In this document: positions 41,342 to 52,547 of the stretch, in pieces | How the letters are laid out: every line of letters starts with the position of its first letter | Numbering within the stretch: position 1 is the first letter of the stretch | Assembly (NCBI GenBank): GCA_003194525.1 | Contig: NBIV01000122.1 | Span: forward strand, 164,523 to 228,522 | Direction of reading: 5' to 3' | From: Gracilariopsis chorda | Lineage: Eukaryota; Rhodophyta; Florideophyceae; Gracilariales; Gracilariaceae | DNA: 64,000 nt | The notes under the pieces: generated by a model | What the model was told of the DNA's origin: nothing | Database searches by the model: none | Seen by the model: the letters and a program-made list of their open reading frames with translations, nothing else | Translations under genes and position numbers: made by a program

Positions 41342-42999
41342 TAAGAAACGAGTTCGTCATAAGAGACAGCTAGGACCTTCGAAGGCCAAAAAAAAACTTT
41401 CTTAAGCAAGCGAGTTTCCTCCCTGGATGAATGGAGGTAATAAAAATATAAAAACACCAGATTTGTTTTGTTCTTGCAGCCTTCCTTCAGACTGAATTTG
41501 GCAAGCTAACCGTTTACGTTAGGACTCTGAGTCAAAGGTCGACTAGCCCGCAAGACACATATCCAGAAAAGCCGGGAGATAGTAGTGCTTGCACGTTTCA
41601 GAAGGCAGCGTTCTGCTCAGAAGTTTGAGAATACATAGCGTATTGAACAGCAAGATAGTGTTAGAGGGCATAACGTCACAAGCCCTTCAAAGTATTTCTC
41701 TATCGGTTGACAACTCTTACACGACTCTTCGCATACTAAGCAGGGAATTCCAGGGCCTGGAGAGGCTACATTCTCACCGTCACCTGAGATACTGCCGGAA
41801 ATGTGGTGCGATTTCAATTTGGTGTATCAGCTGGGGCTATTTTTTTTTGCGATTGGGCGCGCATTGGTCATATATACTTTGAAGATGAGATATGCATGTC
41901 ATTAGAAATGTGAGTACGAGTACCGCTACAAAACCATTTTCGGTCCTACACCAAGAAGGACATTGCTAAACACATAGGTCGCGCTTAGGCCACCTACATA
42001 AACGTAGTTGCGGGAGACAGTTATGGCACGTTTATCGTCAACGATTCAACCATTCTCATTGAACCTTGTCATTAAATGACAAATTTTGACATTTTCTCGT
42101 TTTGGAAACAAAAACGAAATTTCATTGACATTTTTATTGTTTCATTCCACACAGTGGTGTCCCACAGGGCCACCGCCAGAACATTCAACGTTGAATCTAT
42201 TGGTGAGCATTGCTGACAACCACTAATCACAAACATACTCATGACTGATGGGTAGTACCGACATATTTCGAAGGGCAGGTGGGGGGTTGCAAACGACTGT
42301 TTATGGTCAACGAACAAGACCGTTGCGACGATGGCGTGATACGCCATCTAGAGCGCCTATCTTCCAAGACTACAGGTAGATAACATCGTCGTCCCTCTCT
42401 TGAAATTGACTTCTTTTGACACTAAGAATTATTACGTCTCCAATGGTAGACAAAAGAGGAAGCCAATGGGGGAAGAACACTTGGGCGTGAGCGTTTCAAA
42501 TACTTGTACAGGTGCTCACACTACACTGCTCTTTGAAGGAAGGAATGGCTCAGATCAGCGCAGCTATAGCTGATGATGGCGCTGTCCGACAGCTCGCTTA
42601 TGTGTACTGAAACATAAGCGGTGAACGCCTTTTAGCGAATTATGTGATCAGCGTAATGTGAACTGTAGAGGCGATGAGGTTAGCGGATCGCTAACAAGGA
42701 TACTCTGGGGACAACAAGAATACAGGGTTACCACGCCTTGTTGAAAATGGCGCTCTGCCGTGGCAGCAATTCGCTTGGCCAGCTGCCCGACCAAACACTG
42801 CCCTATTGGTAGATGCCAGTATCTAGCATTGACGGGCAACAAGGACGGATTGCGTCGTGTCGCTTCTACTTCGCTGAAGAGACTTGGCAGAAGTTGCCAA
42901 CGGTAAGCTACCCAAGGATGGCCAATTCATTTAGACGCCAGCGTCCAAGACGACCCGGTTCACTTTGGACAGCTGACTGTTATCAGGTTTTCGTGTGAG
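41342..42999. other. intergenic
   Basis: Contains the 3' end of the previous gene (AATAAA at 41439-41444) and otherwise no recognised feature; a small hairpin around GCTTATGT (near 42,596) may be chance. Confidence 0.5.
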
Positions 43000-43950
43000 A
43001 TGGGTTCAGGAAGGAAATTATTCAAGGCTCTAGCGGCCGGCGTCGAGAAACTTACGGAAGCCGTCAATCAACAGAACGTCGAATCCACGTCAGCTTCATT
43101 GCCGCAGCAGAATCAACCGAGCTGGCAAGGCAATACTTCTCCCACGCCCGCTCAGCAACATACGTTCCCATCCCCGAGTGGTGCACACTACAATGTTGGT
43201 GAACCGAACCAGCAGCTTGACGAAGCTGCAGCCACAAACCAATATCCCGGACCATCACCCGCTGCTAAGACCATGACATACCCCGGGCAAGCACCTGCTC
43301 CTCCCCCTCCAACACATGAACCAACACCAGCGAGTTCCGCTCCACATCGAAATCCCGCTTCCTCCACGCGTGACGATGAAGAGAAGAAGAAGTTTATCAT
43401 ATCGACACAACGACAGTTGTGGAGTATGGTGTGCGAAATGTTAGGAACGCAACCGCCTCTTGTGAAGCTCAGCGACTCCGGTTCGGCCTCTTTCTACTGG
43501 GCGAATGAAGATGAATTGGCATTGAGTGTATATCGAGTTTACAATCATGTCATCACTGGTGGTACGTCGCCGCACCAGCGACGAGCAACTGTGGAACGCC
43601 TTTCGACTGAGTCATGGCGGAATGACGCCCGTGTGTCCAGTTCAGTGAGACAGTTGGAGGCAGAACTTGCGGTATTAATCGTATCGTTTGCGAGTTATCG
43701 AGAGATGGTGGACGTAATGTACAGAACATCCAAGCGCGCTGCGGAGATGCAGCAGAAGCAAACTGAGAGTGCCAGCGCGCAACAAAGCGCGGCGGCGGCG
43801 GCTACTGCTCGAATTGAACAAGACAGGGCTCGAATAGATGCGATTATGCAACAAGCTGAGAGGGATAGAGTTAAGATTGGTCAAATAACTGGTGCGGTTC
43901 CTATGTACTATACGAATGGAGTCCCGCATTACGGCGGAGTTCACTTCTGA
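43000..43950 (+). CDS. hypothetical Pro/Gln-rich protein with C-terminal coiled coil
   Basis: 316 codons from ATG 43000. Residues 1-125 are low complexity, rich in Pro, Gln, Ser, Thr and Asn (probably disordered). A folded part of about 100 residues follows (RQLWSMVCEMLG; SGSASFYWANEDELALSVYRV; VRQLEAELAVLIVSF), then a coiled coil (SKRAAEMQQKQTESASAQQS through RIEQDRARIDAIMQQAE), ending in a Tyr-rich tail (PMYYTNGVPHYGGVHF). No known domain is recognised. The unbroken frame, domain-like change in composition and position among host genes favour a real gene rather than a transposon part. Function unknown. Confidence 0.6.
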   Translation: MGSGRKLFKALAAGVEKLTEAVNQQNVESTSASLPQQNQPSWQGNTSPTPAQQHTFPSPSGAHYNVGEPNQQLDEAAATNQYPGPSPAAKTMTYPGQAPAPPPPTHEPTPASSAPHRNPASSTRDDEEKKKFIISTQRQLWSMVCEMLGTQPPLVKLSDSGSASFYWANEDELALSVYRVYNHVITGGTSPHQRRATVERLSTESWRNDARVSSSVRQLEAELAVLIVSFASYREMVDVMYRTSKRAAEMQQKQTESASAQQSAAAAATARIEQDRARIDAIMQQAERDRVKIGQITGAVPMYYTNGVPHYGGVHF

Positions 43951-44456
43951 AGCTTAGAACAGGATAGCTTCTGTTGACGCCCTTTGCGCAGCACATCGGA
44001 AAGGTGCGAATTGAGAATTCGAGTGCGAACTTTCTGTCACTTGGGCAAGGAGCGTTTAGAGTACAAGTGTATACGAAACTTTGCGCGGAATCGAGGTGAA
44101 CAAACGAGCGAACGAACGAAACCCTATGACTGTTAGCCCTACGTCAGCGCAAAAACCCGTGCTATCCTAGGGATAACCCTTCTGACGCAAAAGCTAAATA
44201 GTGGAATATTATTCGTTGAAGTTTAATTGGATTTCGACCGTCGTCGCGCAAGAACGCTGCCCTCTCTATTCGTCGAAGGGTTCCTCGGTTTGGATGACTG
44301 TTGTACTACGTGTGCATGGTTGCGCGTGGCGGGTCATTTCATCAAGTCTGGGTGACGTGGCAAAACATCATTTCTTCTCCTTTTGTGAAGGATACTTTTC
44401 GAACCGTAGAAACAAGTCAGCAATGAACTTGTTCACCCACCCATGCATTCGTACAG
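43951..44456. other. intergenic
   Basis: Nothing recognised before the TATA box of the next gene. Confidence 0.5.
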
Positions 44457-44463
44457 TATAAAA
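44457..44463 (+). promoter_or_regulatory. TATA box
   Basis: TATAAAA 138 nt upstream of ATG 44601. Confidence 0.55.
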
Positions 44464-44600
44464 CAAATCACTACGCCCAGTGACCAGCATCCGCATCCTT
44501 CGCCACATCGCCGACCACCTCACTGTCGTCTCCACCCCACCGCTCACGCCAAACGAACCTCCCCTCCCTTTCATCAACCCACTCTCACCCGCCCCCCACA

Positions 44601-44918
44601 ATGATCCGCGACAAGTACAACCACATTTTTCGCAACCATTACGAACTAGGCTCCACCGTCGAGGCAAGAAAAGGCAACAACGCCCTTGGCAACTACTTTC
44701 CGTGCAAAGTCATCCTCGTTCGTCAAGCGCCGCTCTCCAATGAAACCGGCGTCTACGCCGAGAAAAACATAGCCGCAAAACTCGTCTTCACCCTTGGCGG
44801 CGTGCTTGATAGGAAGAAATACACTTATGATTTGCAGTACGAAGATGGTTCCGTCGACAAACATGTTCGCCCCGATAGTATTCGTCCCGTTGTACAACCT
44901 GTACAGCACAAGCATTAA
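44601..44918 (+). CDS. small Tudor-like domain protein
   Basis: 105 codons from ATG 44601, with a pyrimidine/CCAC-rich leader and a TATA box upstream. The protein is one beta-barrel-like unit: GSTVEARKGNNALGNYFPCK, then YTYDLQYEDGSVDKHVRPDS. The closing pattern Y-D-x-x-Y-x-D-G-x-x-(D/E)-x-x-V-R-x-x-x-I-R is typical of Tudor/Agenet-type readers in many protists and algae. Such domains bind methylated Lys or Arg, but aromatic-cage residues are not assigned. A similar domain occurs in the copia polyprotein at 26,500-26,630, so gene capture in either direction is possible. The longer overlapping ORF from 44480 is a shadow. Confidence 0.62.
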   Translation: MIRDKYNHIFRNHYELGSTVEARKGNNALGNYFPCKVILVRQAPLSNETGVYAEKNIAAKLVFTLGGVLDRKKYTYDLQYEDGSVDKHVRPDSIRPVVQPVQHKH

Positions 44919-47264
44919 CTTTCTAACTTTTTCGCCTTAGCCTCGTTTTAACTACTTACAAACCCTAATTTTGCGCGGTAAACACTAACGATTCCAGCCA
45001 GTATTCATAGCCTTGCTTCCTTCGTATAAAATCTTTCCATCAGCACCAGTTGAACCAAACACGTGATACATTACCAACAAGTGTCACGTACACATACTGG
45101 TTTACAAGGGTACTACGTACGTCTTGACTTTCCACGACAGTCTGCGAAATAATTCATTTAAACAAAAAGGTTCGCCCGCCTCGCTTGGCACAACAGGTAC
45201 CGTTTTCCTGTAGTATATCTATCTACTCACGTATACATGTTTCGGCTCCTATATCATCCATTTCTCAAACCTCTCTTCTACTTTAAACCCCCGGGAACGA
45301 TACTTGGTGCGTATCGTGGCCTGAATCTATAAAGAGAACCCTTACACACAAGTACTCGGCCGACGCACTCCATCGCATTTCTTTGAAGCTTACGCAAAAG
45401 GATACTCAGTCCTTCCTAGACCTCATATGAAAATAAAACCTAAGCAGCACTGCTGCTTGCTCTTCGGCTTTCCATAGGACCATAAGAGTGACACTTCAAT
45501 CCTCTCATATACGCCGTTGGGTTTTTTAGGGGTTTTGTTTTGTTGCTTAACATGCTTCACTGTGCTTAGCAGTGCTCTACTGGCACACTTTGCCCATTTC
45601 TTGGTTACTCAACTGCTTCATATCGGAAGAGATAAGGCAATATAAACTCTTAAATCGCTCATGGCACAAGCTTGTTCTGTGTGACACGTAGTTCCATTCC
45701 CCCCCTTTGCTTTATAGTTTCTATCATGCTTGGTAGTTCTTAGTCCAGACTGCTTCTCTAAGCATTCAGGGTCAACAGATTCCCCGATTTCATCGTCCTT
45801 CTTCGCACTATACATACCTCAGTATACCAAAATTCGAGCCTTGGCGCATCTCAAGCCTGCAGCCTCCGTACAAGTCCGCAAAGTCCGCATCCAGTACGCC
45901 TCTTGTTCGTGGGACACTCGACGAACAAACTGTTCATCGCAGTCCGGAAGCGACTACTTCGTGTAGACGCATTTTCTCGCATTCCGAGAGGTCGTCTCTT
46001 CCTAGAAAAGGGCATGCAACCCGAAGCCAAAATAGGCATGGGCCATAGGTGCCTGTGCGGCATTTGTTGCCGAGCTTTCAAATTGGATATCCCGAACCAG
46101 AGCAGGTTCCTTTGGCTGAGCTCTTGACAGGACTGGCTGAAAACTTCTGGACTCTACTGCTTTTCAACAAGTGATAAATAGCATCCCTTTTGATTCCCAT
46201 GTCAGGCTTGCACAAACGAAAGTTGTTGATACATTTTGAGGTGGAGGACAGAGATTTCATAGCCACATTCTTCGTCTTGAGCGTTATCAATAGTATCGTG
46301 TCATTTTCTGTCCATGCCTTCTATCACTTTGTTTTTAATACCCCGCTTGTTCAAATTCTATAGATTCCAAGAGAGAAAAGCACTTGTATTGCAATCAAAG
46401 TATTTGCTAATGTTGTAGCGCTGCAAGGGCAGTCTGACCTGCTCAAAGCCCTATGAACAGGCGAGGGATCTGTGTTCTCCGTCTGACCAGTTATATTCCT
46501 ATTTTTAGTCTTTTGACACCTGTGGCTGCTGCACATAGACTGTTCAAATTATCGGAATTAGCATCCAAGTCATCAGCCCAACTATGACATACCAGCAAGA
46601 AGTCGTTCTATGCAACACAAGAAGATCATTTCTGTGAGCTCTCCCCTTGGGCTGGCCGCATCTTTGTAGCCGGTACCACCTTTGGAGAAATTCCATCCGG
46701 CGTATTCGAGTTTGATGTGCAACGTAGCCTGGGGCGTACTTCAGCAGGTGCAGAATTCGGTTGATGCTTTGCAATCCAAACGAAACCCGTCAGCTGCCAT
46801 GCAGTCTGTGGCTGGGTGATATGTGCACAGAAGTTACGGTATCATGAAGTTTCTGTCGGAGATCTACATAATCGATGCACAACATCAATTAATTATTACT
46901 TGTTTCTCCAATACACCAAGTGCCGGTATAAGGCTGTAGGTCGTGCATGTTCTACATTCAATGAATATAGATCCAAGACGTGCTGCATGCTTGAACAGCA
47001 GACGGTTTGGCTCCATTCCCTGTAAAATGGAGAATGACTAAGTCTAGTGCAACGGTGAGGGTTAGAATAACATTTAGTGTTTATTGATATCAGAATTTGT
47101 AATCATAAGCCTTAATAAGCAGTAATAGAGGGTTCTCTTGGCCGTATATTCAGTTGTTCCCATGACGCTCTACGCGCTGTACCAGAAACACTACATATCC
47201 CCTCTAAGATTGGAGAGGATCAACGTATGCAAGCCCTTCACCCAACCTAAACGCGAAAGGGCAA
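44919..47264. other. intergenic, nothing recognised
   Basis: 2.3 kb with short ORFs only (for example 45903-46127 and 46544-46774), none with motifs. No RNA gene or repeat seen. Confidence 0.5.
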
Positions 47265-47645
47265 CTAAGGCAGCCGGTGAAGAACGATTCTGGAGCAGCG
47301 ACCCCGCTGGCATCTACCGAGTAGACACAGCTTGCATGGGCCACAGGTTTGACCCGGTCTTTGCATTCGAATGCATCTTCCTGAAATGCATACCGTACCC
47401 TTCAGGCACTTCCTTTTAGAGGAGCACTTTCGGCACCGAAACGGCGGGCGCGGGGAGGGGGTCTGCTTCGGCGGCGCCGCGGAGCATGTCGACGGCTGGG
47501 CACAGATCGTGCCGAGACGAATCACGAAAAGCTTATCGATGATAATCTTCTCCTTCTTTACTCGGCCGTCCTTCACGAGCCGCACACCAAGGTCCCCTGA
47601 TGTTGAGTCCACCTTGCAGTCTATGGCACTGGCTGCACTTCCCAA
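47265..47645 (-). pseudogene. Cys-rich C-terminal part of the secreted protein gene
   Basis: Minus-strand frame containing SAASAIDCKVDSTSGDLGVR, then KIIIDKLFVIRLG and a tail with closely spaced cysteines (FRCRKCSSKRKC, GTVCISGRCIRM, GQTCGPCKLCLLGRC). Closely spaced Cys-x2-Cys and Cys-x4-Cys suggest a secreted disulfide-rich module. It overlaps the end of the preceding ORF (47533-48237) by 113 bp in another frame, so it is probably the true C-terminus of the same gene, joined by an undetected intron or separated by an indel. Confidence 0.45.
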
Positions 47646-48237
47646 GATTCAAGCCCCGGCCGTTGTACGGCTTGAACGGTGGGTGCTTGATGCGAGTTTC
47701 CGCCTCCGAGCCCAACTTGGAACCGATTTTTCCCTCGACACCCTTTCTACCAAGAGTCACTTCAACACCAACAGCTGGTCGCACACCAACAAAGCCAACA
47801 ATGCTTGCTTCAGCGCTCAAATCGTCCTTGAATTTCAAGTCAGAGCTGCGAGAGCTACCTTTGCTTGGAGGCAACAAGTTCCTGGATCTGAGACGGGCAG
47901 ATGCGATTCCAGCCGTCACACGCTGTTTGGTCTCGTGCGAAGCCCGAATGCTAGCTTGGAGTGCAGCACCAATCTGTACGTCGGCAACCCAGTCCAGTTT
48001 GGCGAACGCGCCCGCACGAACGCGACCCACGAACGGAATCTTCTTAGAAAAGCCAAACTTGGGGATCGGACGCCTGAAAATCTCACCGCTCCTCTCGCGC
48101 TTTATCTTCGCGTCCACAGTCAGTTGCGCATTGACACGAGCCTTGAGGCTTTGTTCCCACTGCACTTCGGTCTTGAGTGCCCGCTTGATCTTGAACCTGT
48201 TGATGCTTGCCGACAGCGATGCGTCTACCTTCAGCAC
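47533..48237 (-). CDS. middle part of secreted protein gene (separate frame)
   Basis: Open frame without its own ATG (the first codon is GTG) starting LKVDASLSASINRFKIKR and holding GFVGVRPAVGVEVTLGR. This beta-rich, Gly/Val-alternating part resembles the second domain of large secreted DUF7029/DUF7223-type proteins of fungi and protists (resemblance by pattern only). It continues the gene that begins at 48995: a 68-nt intron with GT-AG ends, from GTGATACC (after codon AAT at about 48,313) to TTTCAAG, would join the frames, but a one-base assembly error or real mutation is equally possible. The plus-strand ORFs overlapping it (47371-48513 and 47600-48283) are shadows. Confidence 0.5.
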   Translation of the reverse strand: MLKVDASLSASINRFKIKRALKTEVQWEQSLKARVNAQLTVDAKIKRERSGEIFRRPIPKFGFSKKIPFVGRVRAGAFAKLDWVADVQIGAALQASIRASHETKQRVTAGIASARLRSRNLLPPSKGSSRSSDLKFKDDLSAEASIVGFVGVRPAVGVEVTLGRKGVEGKIGSKLGSEAETRIKHPPFKPYNGRGLNLGKCSQCHRLQGGLNIRGPWCAAREGRPSKEGEDYHR

Positions 48238-48995
48238 GGCGCCCTTGAAATCTTGGACTTGTGTGAAAAGGTGGGGCGGGTAGCACTCGGAAGAGAGCCG
48301 TTAGGTATCACATTGCGAGACGTGGCCAAAAGGGAGGAAGTGCTAGCGAACAGCGGGCTGTCGTTGAAGACCGCCTTCTGCGGAAGAGCAGAGACCAACA
48401 CACGCTCCTCGCTGATGTCAATGTCAATCTCGGGTGCAACCTCAGATCCGGGCACGATGCTCATACTGAGAAATGCTTGTCTTCCGCTCATGGAAACGAC
48501 GTCAACGATATAGAACAGAGCGTCGTCGGCTTCGTCAACACCATCCACCGGTTGCACCTGTCCGCAATGCTTTTCCCAGTCGTCGACATCAATGACAAAC
48601 GCAATACCGGCCGCAAAATCGAAGTAGTCCAGATTGTCGCCAGTACGCTGAACAGTTTCTTTGAGGGACGCCGCATCACGGGTGCAAGAAGAAATGCTGA
48701 CACCATCTTCTTCGAGTTCGTCGAAAAGAACTGAATCCTTTTTCAGCTTGACGGAAAACTGAAGCAATCGGGGAGTAGGGTGTACAAGAGACGCGGCGTT
48801 AGGCGTGCTTGCGAAAGAGTTGAATGAAGATGCACTTAACGTTGGGACTCCTGTGGAGCCGGAAATCAGGGTGTGACCTCGGAGAACAGTGGGAGGACCA
48901 GATGCGTTAGAAACACGATGAAGCCTAGATGCAGAGACTTGGCTCGCCAACAAAACCAACAGAAGAACACAGAGGCCCTTCATTGCTATCATCAT
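48231..48995 (-). CDS. secreted protein, N-terminal part (signal peptide)
   Basis: From ATG 48995 the frame encodes a clear signal peptide (MMIAMKGLCVLLLVLLASQV, cleaved near SA-SRLH) and about 230 further residues with LQFSVKLKKDSVLFDEL, AAGIAFVIDVDDWEKHC and ALFYIVDVVSMSGRQAFLSM. Two Cys near its middle (SSCTRD, KHCGQ) could pair. The TTG at 49037 used by a longer reading is not a plausible start. TATAAAA lies at 49127-49121, 126 nt upstream. The frame stops near 48231, but the following frame looks like its continuation (see 47533-48237). A surface or wall protein is likely; function unknown. Confidence 0.6.
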   Translation of the reverse strand: MMIAMKGLCVLLLVLLASQVSASRLHRVSNASGPPTVLRGHTLISGSTGVPTLSASSFNSFASTPNAASLVHPTPRLLQFSVKLKKDSVLFDELEEDGVSISSCTRDAASLKETVQRTGDNLDYFDFAAGIAFVIDVDDWEKHCGQVQPVDGVDEADDALFYIVDVVSMSGRQAFLSMSIVPGSEVAPEIDIDISEERVLVSALPQKAVFNDSPLFASTSSLLATSRNVIPNGSLPSATRPTFSHKSKISRAPC

Positions 48996-49120
48996 CTTCA
49001 ATTGGGCGAGACGCCGGAGGTTGAGTGGAAGAAACAATGAAAGGAGATGTTCGAAAGACTAGAACTGCGCCGTGGGTTGTGTGAGAGGAATGGTTCCCGG
49101 TGAACTCCACCGTCGACCCA

Positions 49121-49127
49121 TTTTATA
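49121..49127 (-). promoter_or_regulatory. TATA box of the secreted protein gene
   Basis: TATAAAA on the minus strand, about 126 nt before ATG 48995. Confidence 0.55.
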
Positions 49128-49839
49128 TGCACTAAAGAGATGCGGAGCTGGCAAGCAGCGCCTTATGCAATTGAGGTCGCTCTACCGCAGAGAGAATAAG
49201 GTGGTGAGGTCATTAGGAATGCAGACGATTGCGCTTAGTGAGGAACGGTCCTCTCTCTTCATGCATCTCAATGCAAAAAGCGAGCGTTGACACTCATTCT
49301 AACTCAGATCAAAGTCCAATCCGTCAGCGCAGCCTTCATCCGCGGTGCCCGTGGTTTGATGCCTTCTTGGACCTGTGCCGCATTAGCGCCCACGTCACTA
49401 TTTAGCCAAATAGTGCACACAGTGGCATTATGGCTCCGCTGCCACTTGTGACAGTGGCAGCGTTTCATCATATTATATCCGTGCTCGGCTGGAGCAGATG
49501 GACATTCTCTTGTAAACAGAAGCTGATATCTCCCACAGGCTTGGCTTTCGTGTACCGTTGGTGCCATTGTAACTTCGATACTCTTCTACAAGGAGGTGGT
49601 CCATCTCGGTAAGTGAAACGGAACGAGCTGGAGCAAACGATGAGACGGCGCCATAACAGTCTCGCACCACTTCCATTTTCATGATAAGATTGGCAACATT
49701 AGAGTACCTTATTTTAACGTAACATTTCGTTCGTGGCACACTTGTACAGACGTCACACCCGTGAAAGCATCGAGGCGAAATTGCTCTTTGACTGATAGGT
49801 GATGACCTCGCCAGATTTGACGAAAAGGACAAGCCGGAG
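49128..49839. other. intergenic
   Basis: No gene recognised. The minus ORF 49970-49473 overlaps the 0.3-kb repeat and looks like a repeat shadow. Confidence 0.45.
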
Positions 49840-50141
49840 TCTGGCAGCAACCCCCAACCGGCCAAGGCATAATCTACACGGCGTAGCCGGCGTAGGAAGT
49901 TGATTAAAAAGGAACAGCTCAGGACGAGCTCTCCAGACAACTGACCCAGCTCAATGACCCGCATATGCACATTCTGCTGCGGCCAATCAGAGCCCTCTAT
50001 TGCCCCAGTAGACCAATCAAATGAAAATGAGCATCTTAAACCAGCAACAACGCACCTCTAAGCGCGAAGTGTTCAGTCATCTTTGATCTTTCATCGCGTT
50101 CACTAAGGACACATCATTACACGGTCTTTGCCGTCGTTGAC
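49840..50141 (+). repeat. 0.3-kb dispersed repeat
   Basis: Inverted copy of 8850-9160, abutting the 1.4-kb repeat here but not at 1607. Confidence 0.6.
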
Positions 50142-51550
50142 TGCCAGATCTTTGGCCTTGCCGTTACGCACTAATCATGCCTCTTTTTTGAATTATTTAC
50201 CTAACCATTTTCATTGCTGCCAGATCTCTACATACCACAATTACCTATTCCTATAGCCATCGTTGTCCCTGCATTGTGAGTCTATGAGTTCCGCGTTTCT
50301 TTTTACCAAAGCCACTTCCGTCTCTGCGTTATGTTTTTTTGCGGTACGCACTAGGCTCTTGGGATCTTTTGTCTTCTTAACTTCGTGCTTTTTTACACTT
50401 TGCGCTTGCCATTCCCGGGCTATCCCATTCTCTTTATTTTTCTTCTGTGCAGTTTGTGCTTGTTCTTTCTACTTACAATCAAGTTTGACAGAGAGAATAA
50501 TTCGTTTGCTGCATCCATCCAAAGCTAATGCAATATCTCTCACTTATCAGGCAATTCGCCTTCGCCTATGTCTCTTTCAATCACCATTGCTTACAGCTGC
50601 GTACTGGGAACGTGGCGCTCTACTCTGGTTTTTACATTGACGCGGCTGCACGTGTCATTGTTTTCAAGCAATCCACCTTTGTTTTTGTCTTATTCACTAC
50701 CGCACACACTAATGTATGGTAACAGGGTTGCTCTACTCTGCTTTCTACTACGATGCGTTTGCACAGCTCTCCGTTTTTCTTGCACAGTTCGTACGATGCT
50801 TTCCTGTCAAATTTGTTTCACTTACGTTAGTGTCGAGCAATATCCCTAGGCGGGAAAGCCTTCCAAGATATTCGCAGCCTTGCTCTCTTGTGAGGTAGGC
50901 GCAACGACAGGGCTCTCCGTACCACAAGGTGTTCGGGTGTAAAATCACGGTGGCTTCCGGCTATGCCGACGGATTTGATATCACGAATCGGGTTACCAGC
51001 TGGTCACCATAGTGCGCAGGTCCGTGTGAGCGGTGTGACAGTCCACGGAGAATCCAGAAAGGGAAAAGGCAAAAAGGGCAGAAATCAGAATCAGGAGTAC
51101 AACCAGGCGGAGTCGTAAAGAAAGCCGAAAAGACTCGGCGGTGGGTGGTGTTGCTTATTCGCCAGCACGGCAGAACTTAATACTAAGTCGAACGGCTATC
51201 TGTTCCCACAATAGAAAGTAGCCCAAGCGGTAAGAACAGTGATCATTGGGCGAGCCCACGGGATAAGACAGAACAGCGGTCTTTGTTGATACTGTGTGGG
51301 TGAGTAAAACGAGATCGAATGCGATGGAACCCCAGCAGGAATTGGTCACTTCGCACAGGTAATACACTCAAAGCCAAGTCACACCTTGTCTTTAATTCAC
51401 GGTGAAACGTCAAAGCCGTCCTCCCTTAAGTACTATTGGGTTGCAATAAACTACGAATAGTGCTACTGTCGTGTAACGCACTTGTAGTCCACACACTTGT
51501 GTCACTTGGCGGCACTGCTGGCCACGGCACAGCACGACACTTGTGAATCA
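50142..51550 (+). repeat. dispersed 1.4-kb repeat, copy 2 (LTR-like part)
   Basis: Pairs with 1607-2999. From 50831 (TGTCGAGCAATATCCC) it resembles the LTR at 52548-53460, including the GCCTTGCTCTCTT block and a block with CACTTCGCA and AAGTACT in the same order. It is directly followed by sequence related to the antisense ORF of the neighbouring chromovirus, in the same order as LTR and ORF at 52548-55352, so it is probably the 3' LTR end of an older related element. Confidence 0.6.
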
Positions 51551-52547
51551 TGTCCTCCAAGAAGATTCGGTTTGAGCGCAAGGCGCTTTCCCGACATGTT
51601 TATTTGATTCCACACATCAATACCGAAACCGAACGGTATCTCCCGCATTAGTTGAAAGTCGTTTCGCAGTGTTACCACCGTGGTGGGTTCAGGTTGAGGT
51701 ACCCAAGCGGTGTTTCCTGGCACTTCCTCCCTGTTTAACTTTTATAAGTTCCCACATCATTGATGATCCCAAATCTGGTTATTGGTCGTTTATTGCCGCA
51801 GAGTGGGCTACCTGCGTAGCGGTTTTAATTCGCTGGTAAGCGTATGACAACTACCATCTTTGTTTCATACCACCGATAGTCAGGAACATCATCAAACAGC
51901 TCGACCTGTTAATCTCATTAGGATGCCAAGAAAACGTGGAAGAAGTCTTATACATCTTGGATGTGATCGAACAGGTCAACTCGGATACATTTCCATGGGA
52001 TAACCGTGGTCAGTGTCCAAGAAATGCTCGTGACAAATCTCCTGGTCGCTGCGATCCAACTGCTGGGGACTTTGTCTATACCAACCCTTATGTGGGTGCA
52101 ACGGTGTCCCGTGCTCATGCATTTGAACAAGGCAGTCTTCCGCGGACCATACCAGCGGGAAATCCGACAGGATTCGTATTTCATGACGATTACGAGCCGT
52201 CGGTCGACTTCGATGATCGGATGAAGGATGACGAGGAAAACGAGAGCGGCGGACTATACCATGGACGGATCATGGATTCGGTTGGTCCGAGCAACGCCGG
52301 TGCATCCAAGCAATCGGGTGCTCTCGAGGGGTGCGGTTTCGTAACTCGGATGAATGAGTCGCAACATCCAAAACCTTGGAATCCTGGTACCTCCACATAT
52401 TGTAAATGTTTGACAGCTCCCGGCTCTCGCCACAGCGAAATATTCTCAGTCAACCAGTCAATCTGGTGCGGACCCTTCCTCGGGATAACGTGTACTCAGT
52501 ATTCGGACCTTCACGTATCGGTGATAAATCTTGCGATTGCTTCTGGA
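51551..52547 (+). pseudogene. decayed relative of the chromovirus antisense ORF
   Basis: Sequence matches the C-terminal half of the ORF at 53637-55352 in several frames: IRFERKALSRHVYLIPH (compare LRFERKARSRFGFLVPY), then from about 51,900 ENVEEVLYILDVIEQVN, SPGRCDPTAGDFVYTNPYVG, TVSRAHAFEQGSLPRTIPAG and GFVFHDDYEP. Multiple stops and shifts interrupt the first 350 bp. It ends where the LTR at 52548 begins, so the younger element inserted into or next to this older one. Confidence 0.75.

Noticed and set aside
47371-48513. 380-codon ORF on the plus strand
   Set aside because: It is the antisense shadow of the secreted-protein gene; the minus strand has the signal peptide, TATA box and Cys-rich tail.
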